From UBA5336 sp964415675 (GTDB lineage Bacteria > Pseudomonadota > Alphaproteobacteria > Caulobacterales > Hyphomonadaceae), in contig CAYQBG010000009.1 of assembly GCA_964415675.1 (NCBI GenBank), positions 1 through 64,000 on the forward strand: a stretch of 64,000 nt of DNA. Reading direction: 5' to 3'. The notes beneath the pieces are model-generated. The model ran no database searches. It had not been told where the DNA came from and saw only the letters and a program-made list of their open reading frames with translations. Below, in pieces: positions 8,131 through 17,472 of this stretch. Within the stretch, counting starts at the first letter, position 1. Each line of letters starts with the position of its first letter. Both the position numbers and the translations under genes were made by a program.

Positions 8131-10778
8131 GACAGCGAAATCACCTCCAGCCGGTCGATAATGGCGCCAAGCTTGCGGTTCTCCTCAGGGTCAATGAGGC
8201 TGCCCCGGCCATCGCGCGCATTCAGCTCGGTCGCCGACCACAGCCCCTCCAGCCAGCGAATGGCATATTCCTGGCGGGCCGGTTCGATCTGTGCCGGCTC
8301 CACTGGCAGGGCCGGATAGGCCGGTGCCGACAGCTCGGCAGGCACGGGCTCCAGTTCGGCATGCATCGAATTGACCACAGTGTTGATGATCTCCGCCGAT
8401 CCGGTGCCGATCCTGTAGGCGATCTGCTGGGGAAGCTTCGCCGTGGCTTCAGCCTCAGCGACGAATCCATCGATACGGCGCTCCAGACCTGCGCGTTCGC
8501 CAAGGCCAAGAATTTCCCGCACAAGGCCCGAAGCAAGATCGCCATCCAGGGAGAAGGCCGAGGTCAGTTGCCGGTCCATGGCGAAGGCCGCAAGCTGGTC
8601 GCGCCAGTCCGAGACGGCGGTCCGGCCAAATCCGGGACGCGCCGGGGCCGGCTCTGCGGCCTCACCTTTCTTGCCGAAAATCCGGTCGAGCACCGGATTG
8701 CTGGCGGCGGCGCCGTCATCTTCCTCCTTGTCGGAAGCGTTCTGTACATAGCGAAGATAGGCTGAACGCAGATGACTGCTGTCAGCCTGCAGATGTTCGA
8801 TCAGTGGCCCCACGCGATCAAGTTGCTTGGGATCGCCTAGTCGCGCGATTGCGCCCTTGATCATCTCCTGGCGCTCATCGACCTGTTTCTGGATATCGTC
8901 GCTCTCGAAATAGGGGGTGATCAGGGCCACCGCATGTTCGCGCAGGCGCTGGAGTGCGGGCGCAATCTGGCGATATTTGAGATCGGGATCGCAGACAGGC
9001 GCGAGCGCCTTGGCAATCAGCCTTGCCCCACCATCATTCAGCGTCAGCGCTGCATCAAGCGCGGCTTCCGGCTCCGCGAAATGGCGCTGGACCCGCTCAC
9101 AGGCGAGGAAGTCGCGGGTGAACTGTTCGCGCACACGGTCAAAACCCTCCGCATAACCAACCTCCTTCACCTCACCGCCGACTGTCTCATACCTGGCGAT
9201 ATGATGGGCCTGGTATTCGGGATTGCGGTAGAGATACAGGTTCCGGAAAGGCTTGCCCGGCGTCCATTCGTCGACCCAGCCCGGAAAGTTCCCGAGATTC
9301 TCGTCGAGCCGGTTGTCGATGACCTGGGCGAAATCCTGCATGCCGCCTTTCATGTTGAACAACAGGTCGGCCTGCGCTGCGATGAAGAACAGCGAGGTGA
9401 CCTGTTCGGAGCGCCGCGCGGGCGTGTCGCCATGGGTCTTGTCGATCCAGCCTTTCACCATTTTCGGCAGGTCCGGAACCTCATTCTGCGTGTTCGACAT
9501 CATCAGGAGCAGCGTGTTGGCTTCAAGCTCATCCACGTAACTGTCGAACAGGACCGCCACCTTGCCCCTGAGATAACAGGAAGAGCGTGTATTGGGCTCG
9601 GCCCGCTCGCGAAGCTCGGTAAACGAGGTGTTCTTGCCGCGCGAGCGCGCACCGGGAAAATCCAGGATGTCGGCATGCTCCAGGAACGGCCAGGGCATGT
9701 GTTCCAGGGTCAGGCGAAGCTCGCGCGTCAGGGCGGTCACCAGCGGCTGCGCAAGCGTGACTTCGCGCCCTGTCGCGCCGCTCCGGATAGCGATTGCCGT
9801 CAGGCTGCCACGGGCCGGGCCCGAGAGGTTATCGGCATATTCCGGATCGAGGCCATAAAGCGTCTGCACATGGATCACGCCATGTTCGCGGTCGAGAATG
9901 GCGGAGCGTGCGGCATAGGCCCAGTCGGGATGACCGAGCTGGTCCAGGCCGGATTTGAGTTCGAGATAAAGATCGCGGAACTCGCGGATCTCGCCCCATA
10001 GCGGTGCCAGGAATTCCGCGCGCTGGCTCGCCTGCATGCCTGGCAGGCATTGTTCGGCTGCCGCCCAGTAACGTTCGCAGGCCTCGCGCTCGGCCGCATC
10101 GGACTGAACATCCGGGTTCGGCTGCGCCCGGGCCAGCGGATGCATCACCAGTTCCGTTTCCAGATACTCCCTCAGATCCGTGACATCCTCGGCCTCAAGG
10201 CCGGGCAGTTTCGAAGACGCCGCATCGGCCGACATCCGCTCAGCCAGCTCGATCAGTCGCTGCGGCGAGGCATTTGCCCCCTCCTCCCAGGCGAGCTTCA
10301 CATCATGGGTATGGGTGTTGGTGAGGATCTTGATGATATCGACCTCACGCAACATGCGCAGCGCGACGGGGAATTCCTTTGTGGCCCCCTCATGCGGGCG
10401 CACGGAGAAACGCGTCACCAGCCCAGTGGTTTCCTTGCCCCCTTCCGGATTGATCTGTTTCTTGTAGTCCAGTGCCTCGCTGTCGCCAGGCGGGCCGATC
10501 AGGACGCGGGTCGGCTTCTCATCGGGTGAGGTCATGGCGCCGGTCATCACCGATTTGCCGACCTGGCTGACCCCGTAAACCGCCACCGACATCGGTCGTT
10601 CAGCGGCGCCCGCCAGCTTGCGGGCCCGCACGGAGATCTTGCGCAGCTCGCGCGCAAGTTCAGGCGACCGCTCGCCGGTCAGCTGCGGATGACGGTCAAA
10701 CCAGCCAAGCGCTTCGCGCGCGGCGCTGCGAACCTCCTCACAAGCCCTGGCGAGTTCCTGATCCTTTTCCCTAGCCAT
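8127..10778 (-). CDS. srfC: SrfC-like P-loop GTPase-type virulence-factor protein
   Basis: This 883-residue protein has a helical N-terminus, a Walker A/G1 motif GVSQVGKS (69-76), and a G3-like ILDFPGARSR around residue 372 embedded in a long central domain. A helical C-terminal half follows. Length and position directly after an SrfB-like gene fit the SrfC family (putative bacterial virulence factor), which I recognise from this arrangement and the motifs. No membrane helix is evident, so it acts in the cytoplasm, perhaps as a dynamin-like or switch GTPase. One base separates it from the srfB-like stop, and the AGGAGGGG near the end of that gene serves as ribosome binding site. Biochemical activity of the family is not firmly established. 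Confidence 0.8.
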   Translation of the reverse strand: MAREKDQELARACEEVRSAAREALGWFDRHPQLTGERSPELARELRKISVRARKLAGAAERPMSVAVYGVSQVGKSVMTGAMTSPDEKPTRVLIGPPGDSEALDYKKQINPEGGKETTGLVTRFSVRPHEGATKEFPVALRMLREVDIIKILTNTHTHDVKLAWEEGANASPQRLIELAERMSADAASSKLPGLEAEDVTDLREYLETELVMHPLARAQPNPDVQSDAAEREACERYWAAAEQCLPGMQASQRAEFLAPLWGEIREFRDLYLELKSGLDQLGHPDWAYAARSAILDREHGVIHVQTLYGLDPEYADNLSGPARGSLTAIAIRSGATGREVTLAQPLVTALTRELRLTLEHMPWPFLEHADILDFPGARSRGKNTSFTELRERAEPNTRSSCYLRGKVAVLFDSYVDELEANTLLLMMSNTQNEVPDLPKMVKGWIDKTHGDTPARRSEQVTSLFFIAAQADLLFNMKGGMQDFAQVIDNRLDENLGNFPGWVDEWTPGKPFRNLYLYRNPEYQAHHIARYETVGGEVKEVGYAEGFDRVREQFTRDFLACERVQRHFAEPEAALDAALTLNDGGARLIAKALAPVCDPDLKYRQIAPALQRLREHAVALITPYFESDDIQKQVDERQEMIKGAIARLGDPKQLDRVGPLIEHLQADSSHLRSAYLRYVQNASDKEEDDGAAASNPVLDRIFGKKGEAAEPAPARPGFGRTAVSDWRDQLAAFAMDRQLTSAFSLDGDLASGLVREILGLGERAGLERRIDGFVAEAEATAKLPQQIAYRIGTGSAEIINTVVNSMHAELEPVPAELSAPAYPALPVEPAQIEPARQEYAIRWLEGLWSATELNARDGRGSLIDPEENRKLGAIIDRLEVISLS

Positions 10779-10779
10779 C

Positions 10780-13700
10780 TCAGCCCCTCCTCATGCCCGT
10801 GCGCAGATCGAGTATGCCACTGTCGAGCCAGTAGCTCGCGCCGGCACCGCCTTCTGTCCTCAAAGTCTGCAAGCGCGCCTCGATCAGGCGCATTGCCGTG
10901 TCGCCATTGCGATCCTCGACCTCAACCAGCCGATAGTCTTCCATCGCCTGGTTGAGATGATCGATATTCTCGTCGTCGCGGGGATCCTTGCGTTCAAAGG
11001 TCAGCGTGTAGGGCGGATGAAGCCTCTCCCCGGCACCCGTCTCCTTGAAATAGACATAGAGCAGGGGCGAAGCTGGCCAGCGCGCAAGCGGAAGCTGACG
11101 AAACCCGACAAAGAAAGGCGCGTCCATCTGGACCTTGAACTCGGTCCGGCTGGTCACATCCTCGGGCGACAAATCCTCAAGGCAGACATCATCGGCCCGT
11201 ATCATGTCATCCTTGCCCATCGGACCGACGAATCGCGCCGTCGACCACATTCGCAACTCCGAAGCGCGAAGGAAGAAGCCCTCCACACTGCCTTCGCACA
11301 CCTTGCAGAGCATGGCCCCGACAACCACCGTCGTTTTCGGATCGGAGATCCGTCCGCGTACGTCCCGGAAAGGATACCACTGCCCGATCTCGTAATCGTG
11401 CAGGGAGACGATCCGGTGCGGCGGAACCGGGGCCTGGGAGGAGACAATATCGCGGATCACAGGCAGGCGCGAGGGCCGACCCGTAAGTATCAGCGCATCG
11501 CAATCATAGGCCCGGACCAGGTCGCAGAGATGTTCGAGCGTGTTCTTCACGGTTGAAGAAATGACCCGGCGCAGGGCGCGCTCATCGAACGGAACCGTTG
11601 TTTCGAATATGTCGAACCCGGAGGCCCCACGGTTGGCGGCTTCCGCATTGACGAAGCCGGCAATATCCGCCCCGACTTCGGAATCGGCCGACAATAGCTC
11701 GCGAAGCGGAATTTCGAGCACGTCTCCCGGACGCGCCAGGTCAACCTGTTCGAAACGTTCAAGCAGACCTGTGGCTACCGGGGCAATGATCTGGTTGACG
11801 AACAAGGCCCTTCGGTTGCGCTGAGCAGCCGAGAAATCATCGCGCTCGCTGCCGAAAAGCTCAGGCATGATATCATGCGGCGCCGACGCGCCTGCGGCCA
11901 GCAAGGCTTCGGTGATGGCAGGAACCACGCACTCCTCGCTGACCGATTTGACGACATCATCGCCTGCCTGGCGAAAGCCCTCGCGCAGAAGCTGGCGCGG
12001 ATGGATCGTCGAACGGCCTTCGCACTCATGCTGGATGATCACGAGATCCGTAGTCCCGCCGCCAATATCGATACTGGCCACCCGAATGGCCGGGGCGCCC
12101 GTGTCGGTTTTTCGCCGGCCGACCAGGCTGAACCAGTCCGACGGCGCACCGCCATATCGCTCCAGCACTTCATTATAGAGATAGACGGCGTGGGTGCAGC
12201 TCGCCTCATCCCAGTCGAGCTTGATGTCCGGCTGCAGGAAAAGCGCATCCTCAGCTGCGACCTGCTCGCCTGAGCCACCGCGCTTGCGAACCGGCCAGCC
12301 CATCGCCTTCCAGACGAGGTCGAGCGCATTCTTCGCCTGTTCCTTCATGATGCGCTGTTCAGCCACCGGTGTCGCTGAGGGCAATGTCAGCGCGATCGTC
12401 CGGAGTCGCCGCGGGATCCGGGCATATTCATTCTGCCCGCGCGCGGAGACCGAATTGATCTGCGCAACAACGTGCAGCAGGAGTTCGGCGACCAGGAACA
12501 TGAAGATTGACGAACGCGAATAGCGCGGATGCATCCCGACCAGGCCGGACTTGCCAAGCGGTTCGCCCGATTCGGTCAGGTATTGCGTGAACTCGCTCTT
12601 GATCGGCGGGGTGGGCTCGCCGGGTGCAGCGGCGGAACTTGGATTGTTGGCCCAGGACTGGGCGCGCGCCTCACGGTCCCAAAGATAGCGTTTCGGGCTC
12701 GGCATGCCGGTGACGCCTTCGGTGCCGTCTGACTTGACGGCGAGACGCGCAGCCTCGGGGCCGATCCTGACCGGGCTTGGCCAGAAGAAGGCCGGCCGGT
12801 TAGTGCGCTTCTGTCCGGGCGCCATATTGGTATAGCCAAACCTTGCCGGAAAGAATTCGACCCAGCTCTGGATCGGCTCGCTATAGACCTGCTCAAGCCG
12901 GCTGAGATCCCTGACCTCCAGCCGCTGCGTCTTGGAGATATCGGCGCGCCCGCGTTCGGGGATCTCCTCGACCAGCATGCCGCAGGTGCGGCTGTTGCCG
13001 ATATCGATCATGACATCGACTTCAACCGGTTCGGGCTGGGGCGGGGAGATCGTGTCGACAAACTGCAATTGCGGCGGCCGGCAAACTTCGGCGAGCCCGA
13101 GCAGCACCATGTGATAGGCCGCCCAGTATTCGCCGCGCTTTTCAAACTGTTCGGGATCGTGCAGGTCGAGACTGGAAATCTTCCGGCCACGCTTGAGCGA
13201 AAGGCGATCGGCGAAAGCACTGCGCAGCCAGGAACGCACCCAGTCGGACGCCAGGAAGCCCCGGTTGAGAAGCGGGTCGCTGACCAGGGAAAACACCGCC
13301 GCCTTCACATCCTCATGCACAGGTGCGGCATAGGGATCCGAGCTGTTGCGGGTCTTCAGCTTGGTATCGAAGGCCATGACCACGCGATGGGTATTTCCAG
13401 CCACGTCGCGTTCCGGCAATTCGGTGATATGGAGACGGGCCCAGTTGGACGGTCCGTCAGCAAAGGCCTCGTCCTGTCCCGGGCCGGGATCGCCGCGGCG
13501 CAGATAAGGCATTGGCAGGACGATCCCAGTATATTGCTCGATCGCCTTGGCCGCATCGACCTTGTAGACATCGTCCGGTTCATCGATGAAGCTGGTCTCT
13601 TCGCCAGCCGTGGCCAGGGCCACCCAGTCGCTATCCTCGTTTTCCTCGACCATGCGAAGATGAAAAAGACCAAAGCCATGCTCATCGGTCTGGCGCGGCA

Positions 13701-13836
13701 GGTCGATCGGGCAGAAATGCCGGGCGATCTTCGCTGACCGCAAGGCCTCGATATCGAAACCGAAATCCAGGAACTGGATTCCTGTATTCGGAATCAGGCT
13801 TTCGATCTCCCGGAAGGAAATGAGTGGCTTCAGCAT
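10780..13836 (-). CDS. srfB: SrfB-like actin/Hsp70-fold ATPase
   Basis: This 1018-residue protein is typical of the SrfB family. The actin/Hsp70 nucleotide-binding signatures are in order: phosphate-1 loop VMIDIGNSRTCG near residue 275, phosphate-2 loop IDIGGGTTDLVI near 592, and adenosine motif ILTGRPSRLP near 787. The first 250 residues are a family-specific extension. No membrane helix is seen, so it is cytoplasmic. It sits between the SrfA-like and SrfC-like genes, in the same order as the srfABC operon known from Salmonella and some entomopathogens. An ATP-driven assembly or chaperone-like role, perhaps forming filaments, is inferred only from the fold. Confidence 0.85.
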   Translation of the reverse strand: MLKPLISFREIESLIPNTGIQFLDFGFDIEALRSAKIARHFCPIDLPRQTDEHGFGLFHLRMVEENEDSDWVALATAGEETSFIDEPDDVYKVDAAKAIEQYTGIVLPMPYLRRGDPGPGQDEAFADGPSNWARLHITELPERDVAGNTHRVVMAFDTKLKTRNSSDPYAAPVHEDVKAAVFSLVSDPLLNRGFLASDWVRSWLRSAFADRLSLKRGRKISSLDLHDPEQFEKRGEYWAAYHMVLLGLAEVCRPPQLQFVDTISPPQPEPVEVDVMIDIGNSRTCGMLVEEIPERGRADISKTQRLEVRDLSRLEQVYSEPIQSWVEFFPARFGYTNMAPGQKRTNRPAFFWPSPVRIGPEAARLAVKSDGTEGVTGMPSPKRYLWDREARAQSWANNPSSAAAPGEPTPPIKSEFTQYLTESGEPLGKSGLVGMHPRYSRSSIFMFLVAELLLHVVAQINSVSARGQNEYARIPRRLRTIALTLPSATPVAEQRIMKEQAKNALDLVWKAMGWPVRKRGGSGEQVAAEDALFLQPDIKLDWDEASCTHAVYLYNEVLERYGGAPSDWFSLVGRRKTDTGAPAIRVASIDIGGGTTDLVIIQHECEGRSTIHPRQLLREGFRQAGDDVVKSVSEECVVPAITEALLAAGASAPHDIMPELFGSERDDFSAAQRNRRALFVNQIIAPVATGLLERFEQVDLARPGDVLEIPLRELLSADSEVGADIAGFVNAEAANRGASGFDIFETTVPFDERALRRVISSTVKNTLEHLCDLVRAYDCDALILTGRPSRLPVIRDIVSSQAPVPPHRIVSLHDYEIGQWYPFRDVRGRISDPKTTVVVGAMLCKVCEGSVEGFFLRASELRMWSTARFVGPMGKDDMIRADDVCLEDLSPEDVTSRTEFKVQMDAPFFVGFRQLPLARWPASPLLYVYFKETGAGERLHPPYTLTFERKDPRDDENIDHLNQAMEDYRLVEVEDRNGDTAMRLIEARLQTLRTEGGAGASYWLDSGILDLRTGMRRG

Positions 13837-13891
13837 CGTCCTGCCCTCTTCTGCCCTGATTTGTGCCCTTCAATCGGCTGACGATAAGTGA

Positions 13892-15217
13892 TCATTGCGA
13901 CAGCTCAATCACATGCACATCGTTCGATTGCTTGTCTGAAACGCTTCCCGTGAAGACCTCTCGCTTGCCGTCCATCGTGACCTCCACTCTGTAGGATGTG
14001 CGCCCGCCCGACGGGAAAATACCGCTGCGTTGGGCGTAGTTATGCACACTGACCCGGAGCGGGCCGACTGATGGCAGCTGAGAAAAATAGACATTCTCGA
14101 CAGGCGCCTGGGTCAGGCGGAAGACATTGTCATTCCTGTCGACATCAAGAACGCCCTCGCATGCCCGCTTGTTACGGAAGGAAATATGTCCGCGTGCGCA
14201 GCGTACATGAAGGTCAAGATCGGTGGTGCCGTTCCAGGTCAGCGTGATGGTCAGTTCGCCCGTCCGGCCACCCGCTTCGGCGCGCCGGCGATCGGCCTCT
14301 GTCTGCTCCGGCTCTGGAGGAGGAGGAGGCGGAGGAGGTGGCGGTGGCGGAGGAGGTGGCGGAGAAGGTGCAGGAGGCGGAGGCGGCGGCGGGGGCGCTG
14401 CCACCGGGCAGAGCGGCGCCATGGCAAGAGCGTCTTCCAGCGCGGCGACTTCAGTCAGCAGCGCATCCGTCCCGCGATCCCGGTTGTCCACCACGATCCG
14501 GGCCGTCGGACAATAGCCAATCCCGGTGAGCCGCACCAATCCGCAAGGCGCCAGCAGCAACAGGAAAAGAAGCGCCAGCAAAAGGGAAAAGATCAGCCAG
14601 CCAATCCAGGACCAGCGATCGCGATACACTACAAATTCGCGCTGAACCGGCCAGGGCGCAGCCTCGACCGGTGGTGGCGCGGGCGGTGCGGGCGGCGGCG
14701 CCGGGCGGCGTGGCAAACGGCGTTCGACTTCCTGCACAAAGTCTTCGAGCGGGTCCTGCACCGGGGCCGGAGTGTCGCGCTTGGTTCCCCAATTGACCAG
14801 CACAGGCTGCTCACCGAGCGCCATAAGCGGCAATTCGGCACCGTCCTGGCTCGAAAAGGACAAGGCCTCCCGGATGACGCTGGCAATCCCCTGTTCGGCG
14901 CGTGAGCGCGACGCGGCCAGACCATCCGCATGCGCGCTGATTTCTGCGTGCAGGGATTGAAAATCCGAAAGCAGCTGGTCGCGCTTGTCAGCGGGCAGGT
15001 CTTCCAGCGCGACGGGCTCACCATCACCGGCACCATACCAGTCCACCTGCCCCTCCTGGCTGGGGACAGGTTCAGAGAACAGATTGGCGTGCCGGTCGCT
15101 GAGTTTCGTGCGCAGATAGGCGTCGATCTGATACCAGGAATCCTGCGCGGTACGGTCGTCCGCGCCTGTCCGCCGCAAGCCCTGAAAATGCGTTCTTCGC
15201 AGAAAAAGCCGGTCCAT
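13892..15217 (-). CDS. srfA: SrfA-like proline-rich membrane protein with YfaP-like C-terminal domain
   Basis: ATG at 15217 follows AGGAG by eight bases and gives 425 residues; an in-frame start further upstream overlaps the protease gene and is rejected. The cytoplasmic N-terminal part contains QVDWYG (about 57-62), which I associate with SrfA-type proteins. A membrane helix covers about 203-224. A periplasmic segment then leads to a polyproline tract of roughly 25 residues (about 275-301). The C-terminal domain (about 318-425) contains TTDLDLHVRC and resembles the YfaP/DUF2135 beta fold. It precedes the SrfB- and SrfC-like genes. The polyproline rod could reach across the periplasm toward a cell-wall or outer-membrane partner. 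Confidence 0.7.
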   Translation of the reverse strand: MDRLFLRRTHFQGLRRTGADDRTAQDSWYQIDAYLRTKLSDRHANLFSEPVPSQEGQVDWYGAGDGEPVALEDLPADKRDQLLSDFQSLHAEISAHADGLAASRSRAEQGIASVIREALSFSSQDGAELPLMALGEQPVLVNWGTKRDTPAPVQDPLEDFVQEVERRLPRRPAPPPAPPAPPPVEAAPWPVQREFVVYRDRWSWIGWLIFSLLLALLFLLLLAPCGLVRLTGIGYCPTARIVVDNRDRGTDALLTEVAALEDALAMAPLCPVAAPPPPPPPPAPSPPPPPPPPPPPPPPPPEPEQTEADRRRAEAGGRTGELTITLTWNGTTDLDLHVRCARGHISFRNKRACEGVLDVDRNDNVFRLTQAPVENVYFSQLPSVGPLRVSVHNYAQRSGIFPSGGRTSYRVEVTMDGKREVFTGSVSDKQSNDVHVIELSQ

Positions 15218-15227
15218 GATTGCGCTC

Positions 15228-16406
15228 CTACGGGGCCGGTTGCTGCGAGAAGTGGGTCGCCGGCTCGCACTCACCGCTGACAATGTCACTGGCAACACCC
15301 TGGCCGACGAGCCAGGCGCCCAGGGCGGAGGCGCTGAGGGCATTATTCATGCGTCCCCCGGTCTGCTCCTCCTGGACGACGAATGTATTGACCCCGACAA
15401 CCCGGCCGCAACGATCAACCAGAGGGCCGCCGCTATTGCCCGGCGTGATCTGGGCTGAATGCACAATCAGGTCTCCCTGCGCCAGGCTCTGGAGCGCGAT
15501 GACGTCGCCCGGCACTTTCGGCATGTGCGGCATCGCGCCTCTTTCTCCGCGCTTGAGGGCTTCAAACTCGGCGTCGCTGCGCAGGAGGACACCCGGAAAA
15601 CCGGCTGCCACGACTCGGGTCAGCGATTCCGGCGTTTCGGCCAGCGCCAGCGCGGCGACCTGTGGATTTGGCTGGCCCAGCCGAAGAAGGGCAAAATCAG
15701 GCTGGCGCGGAGCCGGCTCGCCGGTCGTTGCGACAATCTCGGCCTCGACCGGTTGGCCCAGCGCCCGGTTGACCACCAGCAATTTCTCGCCCACCGCCGT
15801 GTCGGCCACATGACCATTGGTCACGATCAGCTGGTCGGAGATGAAGAAGCCAGACCCGCTCGACCCGCGCGCAAGCACGAGCACAACGGAATCCTCAAGC
15901 AGGTTCTGGAGATCATTGCGCGTCGCTTCGCGGGTTTCGCCTGGCTCGCCTGACCCATCCGGACCTGCACCCGGCTCGCTTTCCGGCGTCAGCGGCTCGG
16001 GCGCGCGCAGCGCCGGCAGCATAGCGCGATCGAGCATTTCCTGCGTCGCCCCGCCCTGCTCGGCCGCCTCAGGATCGCGGAACACATATTCACCATCGGC
16101 AATGCACACGCCGGCATCCAGCAATCCGCGCAATTCCTCGGCCCGCGCTTCCAGCGACGCTCTGGCTTCGTCGAAAGTCCCCTGTTCGATCTGGGGCGAG
16201 GTCACTTCCTGGTCGCGCGGATAGAGCAGCACATTGGGGATGAGCAGCAGCGCAATGACCAGGAGAAGGACGCCGCTGGCAATCAGCGGGCCCAGCCATG
16301 GGCGATAGCGCACCAATCTGACTTCCTCATGCGCAGGCCCGGCAGGCTGCGGGTCTCGGCCAGCCGGATCGTCACCGGGAGCCTGGGGATCGTGATTGTC
16401 CGTCAT
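15228..16406 (-). CDS. Membrane-anchored trypsin-like (S1C, DegP-type) serine protease
   Basis: ATG at 16406 has GGAGAG upstream and lies just after the stop of the vWA gene; the longer reading overlaps that gene and is rejected. The protein has 392 residues: a proline-rich cytoplasmic start, one membrane helix (about 38-62), a linker (about 63-165) and a trypsin-fold domain. The catalytic triad is complete: His199 in TNGHV, Asp237 in PDFALL and Ser325 in GNSGGP. There is no PDZ domain, unlike DegP. The protease faces the periplasm. Its location next to vWA, caspase and SrfA-like genes suggests processing of envelope partners rather than general quality control. Confidence 0.85.
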   Translation of the reverse strand: MTDNHDPQAPGDDPAGRDPQPAGPAHEEVRLVRYRPWLGPLIASGVLLLVIALLLIPNVLLYPRDQEVTSPQIEQGTFDEARASLEARAEELRGLLDAGVCIADGEYVFRDPEAAEQGGATQEMLDRAMLPALRAPEPLTPESEPGAGPDGSGEPGETREATRNDLQNLLEDSVVLVLARGSSGSGFFISDQLIVTNGHVADTAVGEKLLVVNRALGQPVEAEIVATTGEPAPRQPDFALLRLGQPNPQVAALALAETPESLTRVVAAGFPGVLLRSDAEFEALKRGERGAMPHMPKVPGDVIALQSLAQGDLIVHSAQITPGNSGGPLVDRCGRVVGVNTFVVQEEQTGGRMNNALSASALGAWLVGQGVASDIVSGECEPATHFSQQPAP

Positions 16407-16422
16407 CTGTTTCTCTCCGGGT

Positions 16423-17472
16423 CTATCTCTGAACAGTGCCAGGCTGCGGGCAGCCTTCCGGCGGGATCTCGCCAGATGCCTGGCGCAGCGCACGCGCGAG
16501 TCTTTCGGCTTCACGGGCATCATAGACATTGCCGCCCGTCGCTTCGGCGATGCAGAGCCCGACATAGGGGTCCCCGCCGACCGTGATGACATTGATCACC
16601 GCATGGGGACGCGCCTGCTTCAGTGCGCGCGCCGCTTCGCAGGCATTGCCAGACCCGCAATTGTCTCCGCCATCGGAAATCAGGACGATATTGACCGGCT
16701 CATCGGCCGTTCGACCGCCTTCGATCCGCCCGGCCATGGCCTGGATTGTGGCGCTGAGCGGCGTGCGCGCGTCTGGCGTGATCCGGCCGATCCCATCGAT
16801 GAGGCGCTGGCGTTCGTCATCTTCAAACCGGCCAAGATCGGTCGCGGGCGCAGTGCATGTTCCGAGTGTGGTCGCGGAAATGACCGTGCCCGGGCGTGCC
16901 GTCTCGACAAATCGTCCAAGGGCGAGTTGGGCCAGGTCGAACCGGCGCTCGGGCACCTGGCAGTTTCGCGCGATCTCGATCTGCTCCGCTTCCTGGATCA
17001 GTCGGAACCGTTCATTGCTGTCGCCGGCCCTCCCGGCCTGCAAGGCAGCATCATATAGCTGCCTCAACTTTTCCTCATCGCTGCGGGAAAGCGATGCGCA
17101 GCGCGTCATACTGGCGGACGCGTCGATGACCAGCGCAACCTCGGTGGGGTCTGGCGGCGGGCAGTTGAGATCGCCGAGCGTGCCGGACGGGCAGGAGGTG
17201 GACAGGGCAAGGCGTTGCTCCATTTCCGCAACGTCCCGGCGCAATTCGCTGATCCTGGCGCGTTGGTGATCGCCCTCGGAGATGGAATAGCTGAGTCCGG
17301 CTTCGCAGTATCCAGCCGCCAGCCCGGGAAACAGACCGGCGAGGCTGCAGGCTCGAAGGCTGAGCCAGGCCAGCAGGGCGACCAGGACAGCCAGCACCGC
17401 CCAGGCGGCGATCGCGAACAATCTTGCACCCGGCCCGGGCTCGGGCACTTCAATCCGTCTGCGCTCAGCCAC
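16423..17472 (-). CDS. Membrane-anchored vWA-domain protein
   Basis: The gene starts with GTG at 17472, overlapping the caspase gene stop, with GGAGG nine bases upstream. The 349-residue protein has a membrane helix (about 17-38), a short coiled coil (about 66-92) and a periplasmic vWA domain from about 110. The MIDAS motif DASAS (117-121) is intact, with threonine in ARTPL and the later aspartate in ISDGGD. Several Cys pairs in the periplasmic part may form disulfides. It is one of two vWA proteins in the operon; the other is exported rather than anchored. The likely role is metal-dependent binding to a partner. Confidence 0.82.
   Translation of the reverse strand: MAERRRIEVPEPGPGARLFAIAAWAVLAVLVALLAWLSLRACSLAGLFPGLAAGYCEAGLSYSISEGDHQRARISELRRDVAEMEQRLALSTSCPSGTLGDLNCPPPDPTEVALVIDASASMTRCASLSRSDEEKLRQLYDAALQAGRAGDSNERFRLIQEAEQIEIARNCQVPERRFDLAQLALGRFVETARPGTVISATTLGTCTAPATDLGRFEDDERQRLIDGIGRITPDARTPLSATIQAMAGRIEGGRTADEPVNIVLISDGGDNCGSGNACEAARALKQARPHAVINVITVGGDPYVGLCIAEATGGNVYDAREAERLARALRQASGEIPPEGCPQPGTVQR

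Noticed and set aside
8127..13836. Cluster as a type VI secretion system
   Set aside because: Although PpkA-like vWA and proline-rich membrane proteins can recall T6SS, none of the core genes (sheath, Hcp, VgrG, TssJLM, ClpV) are present.
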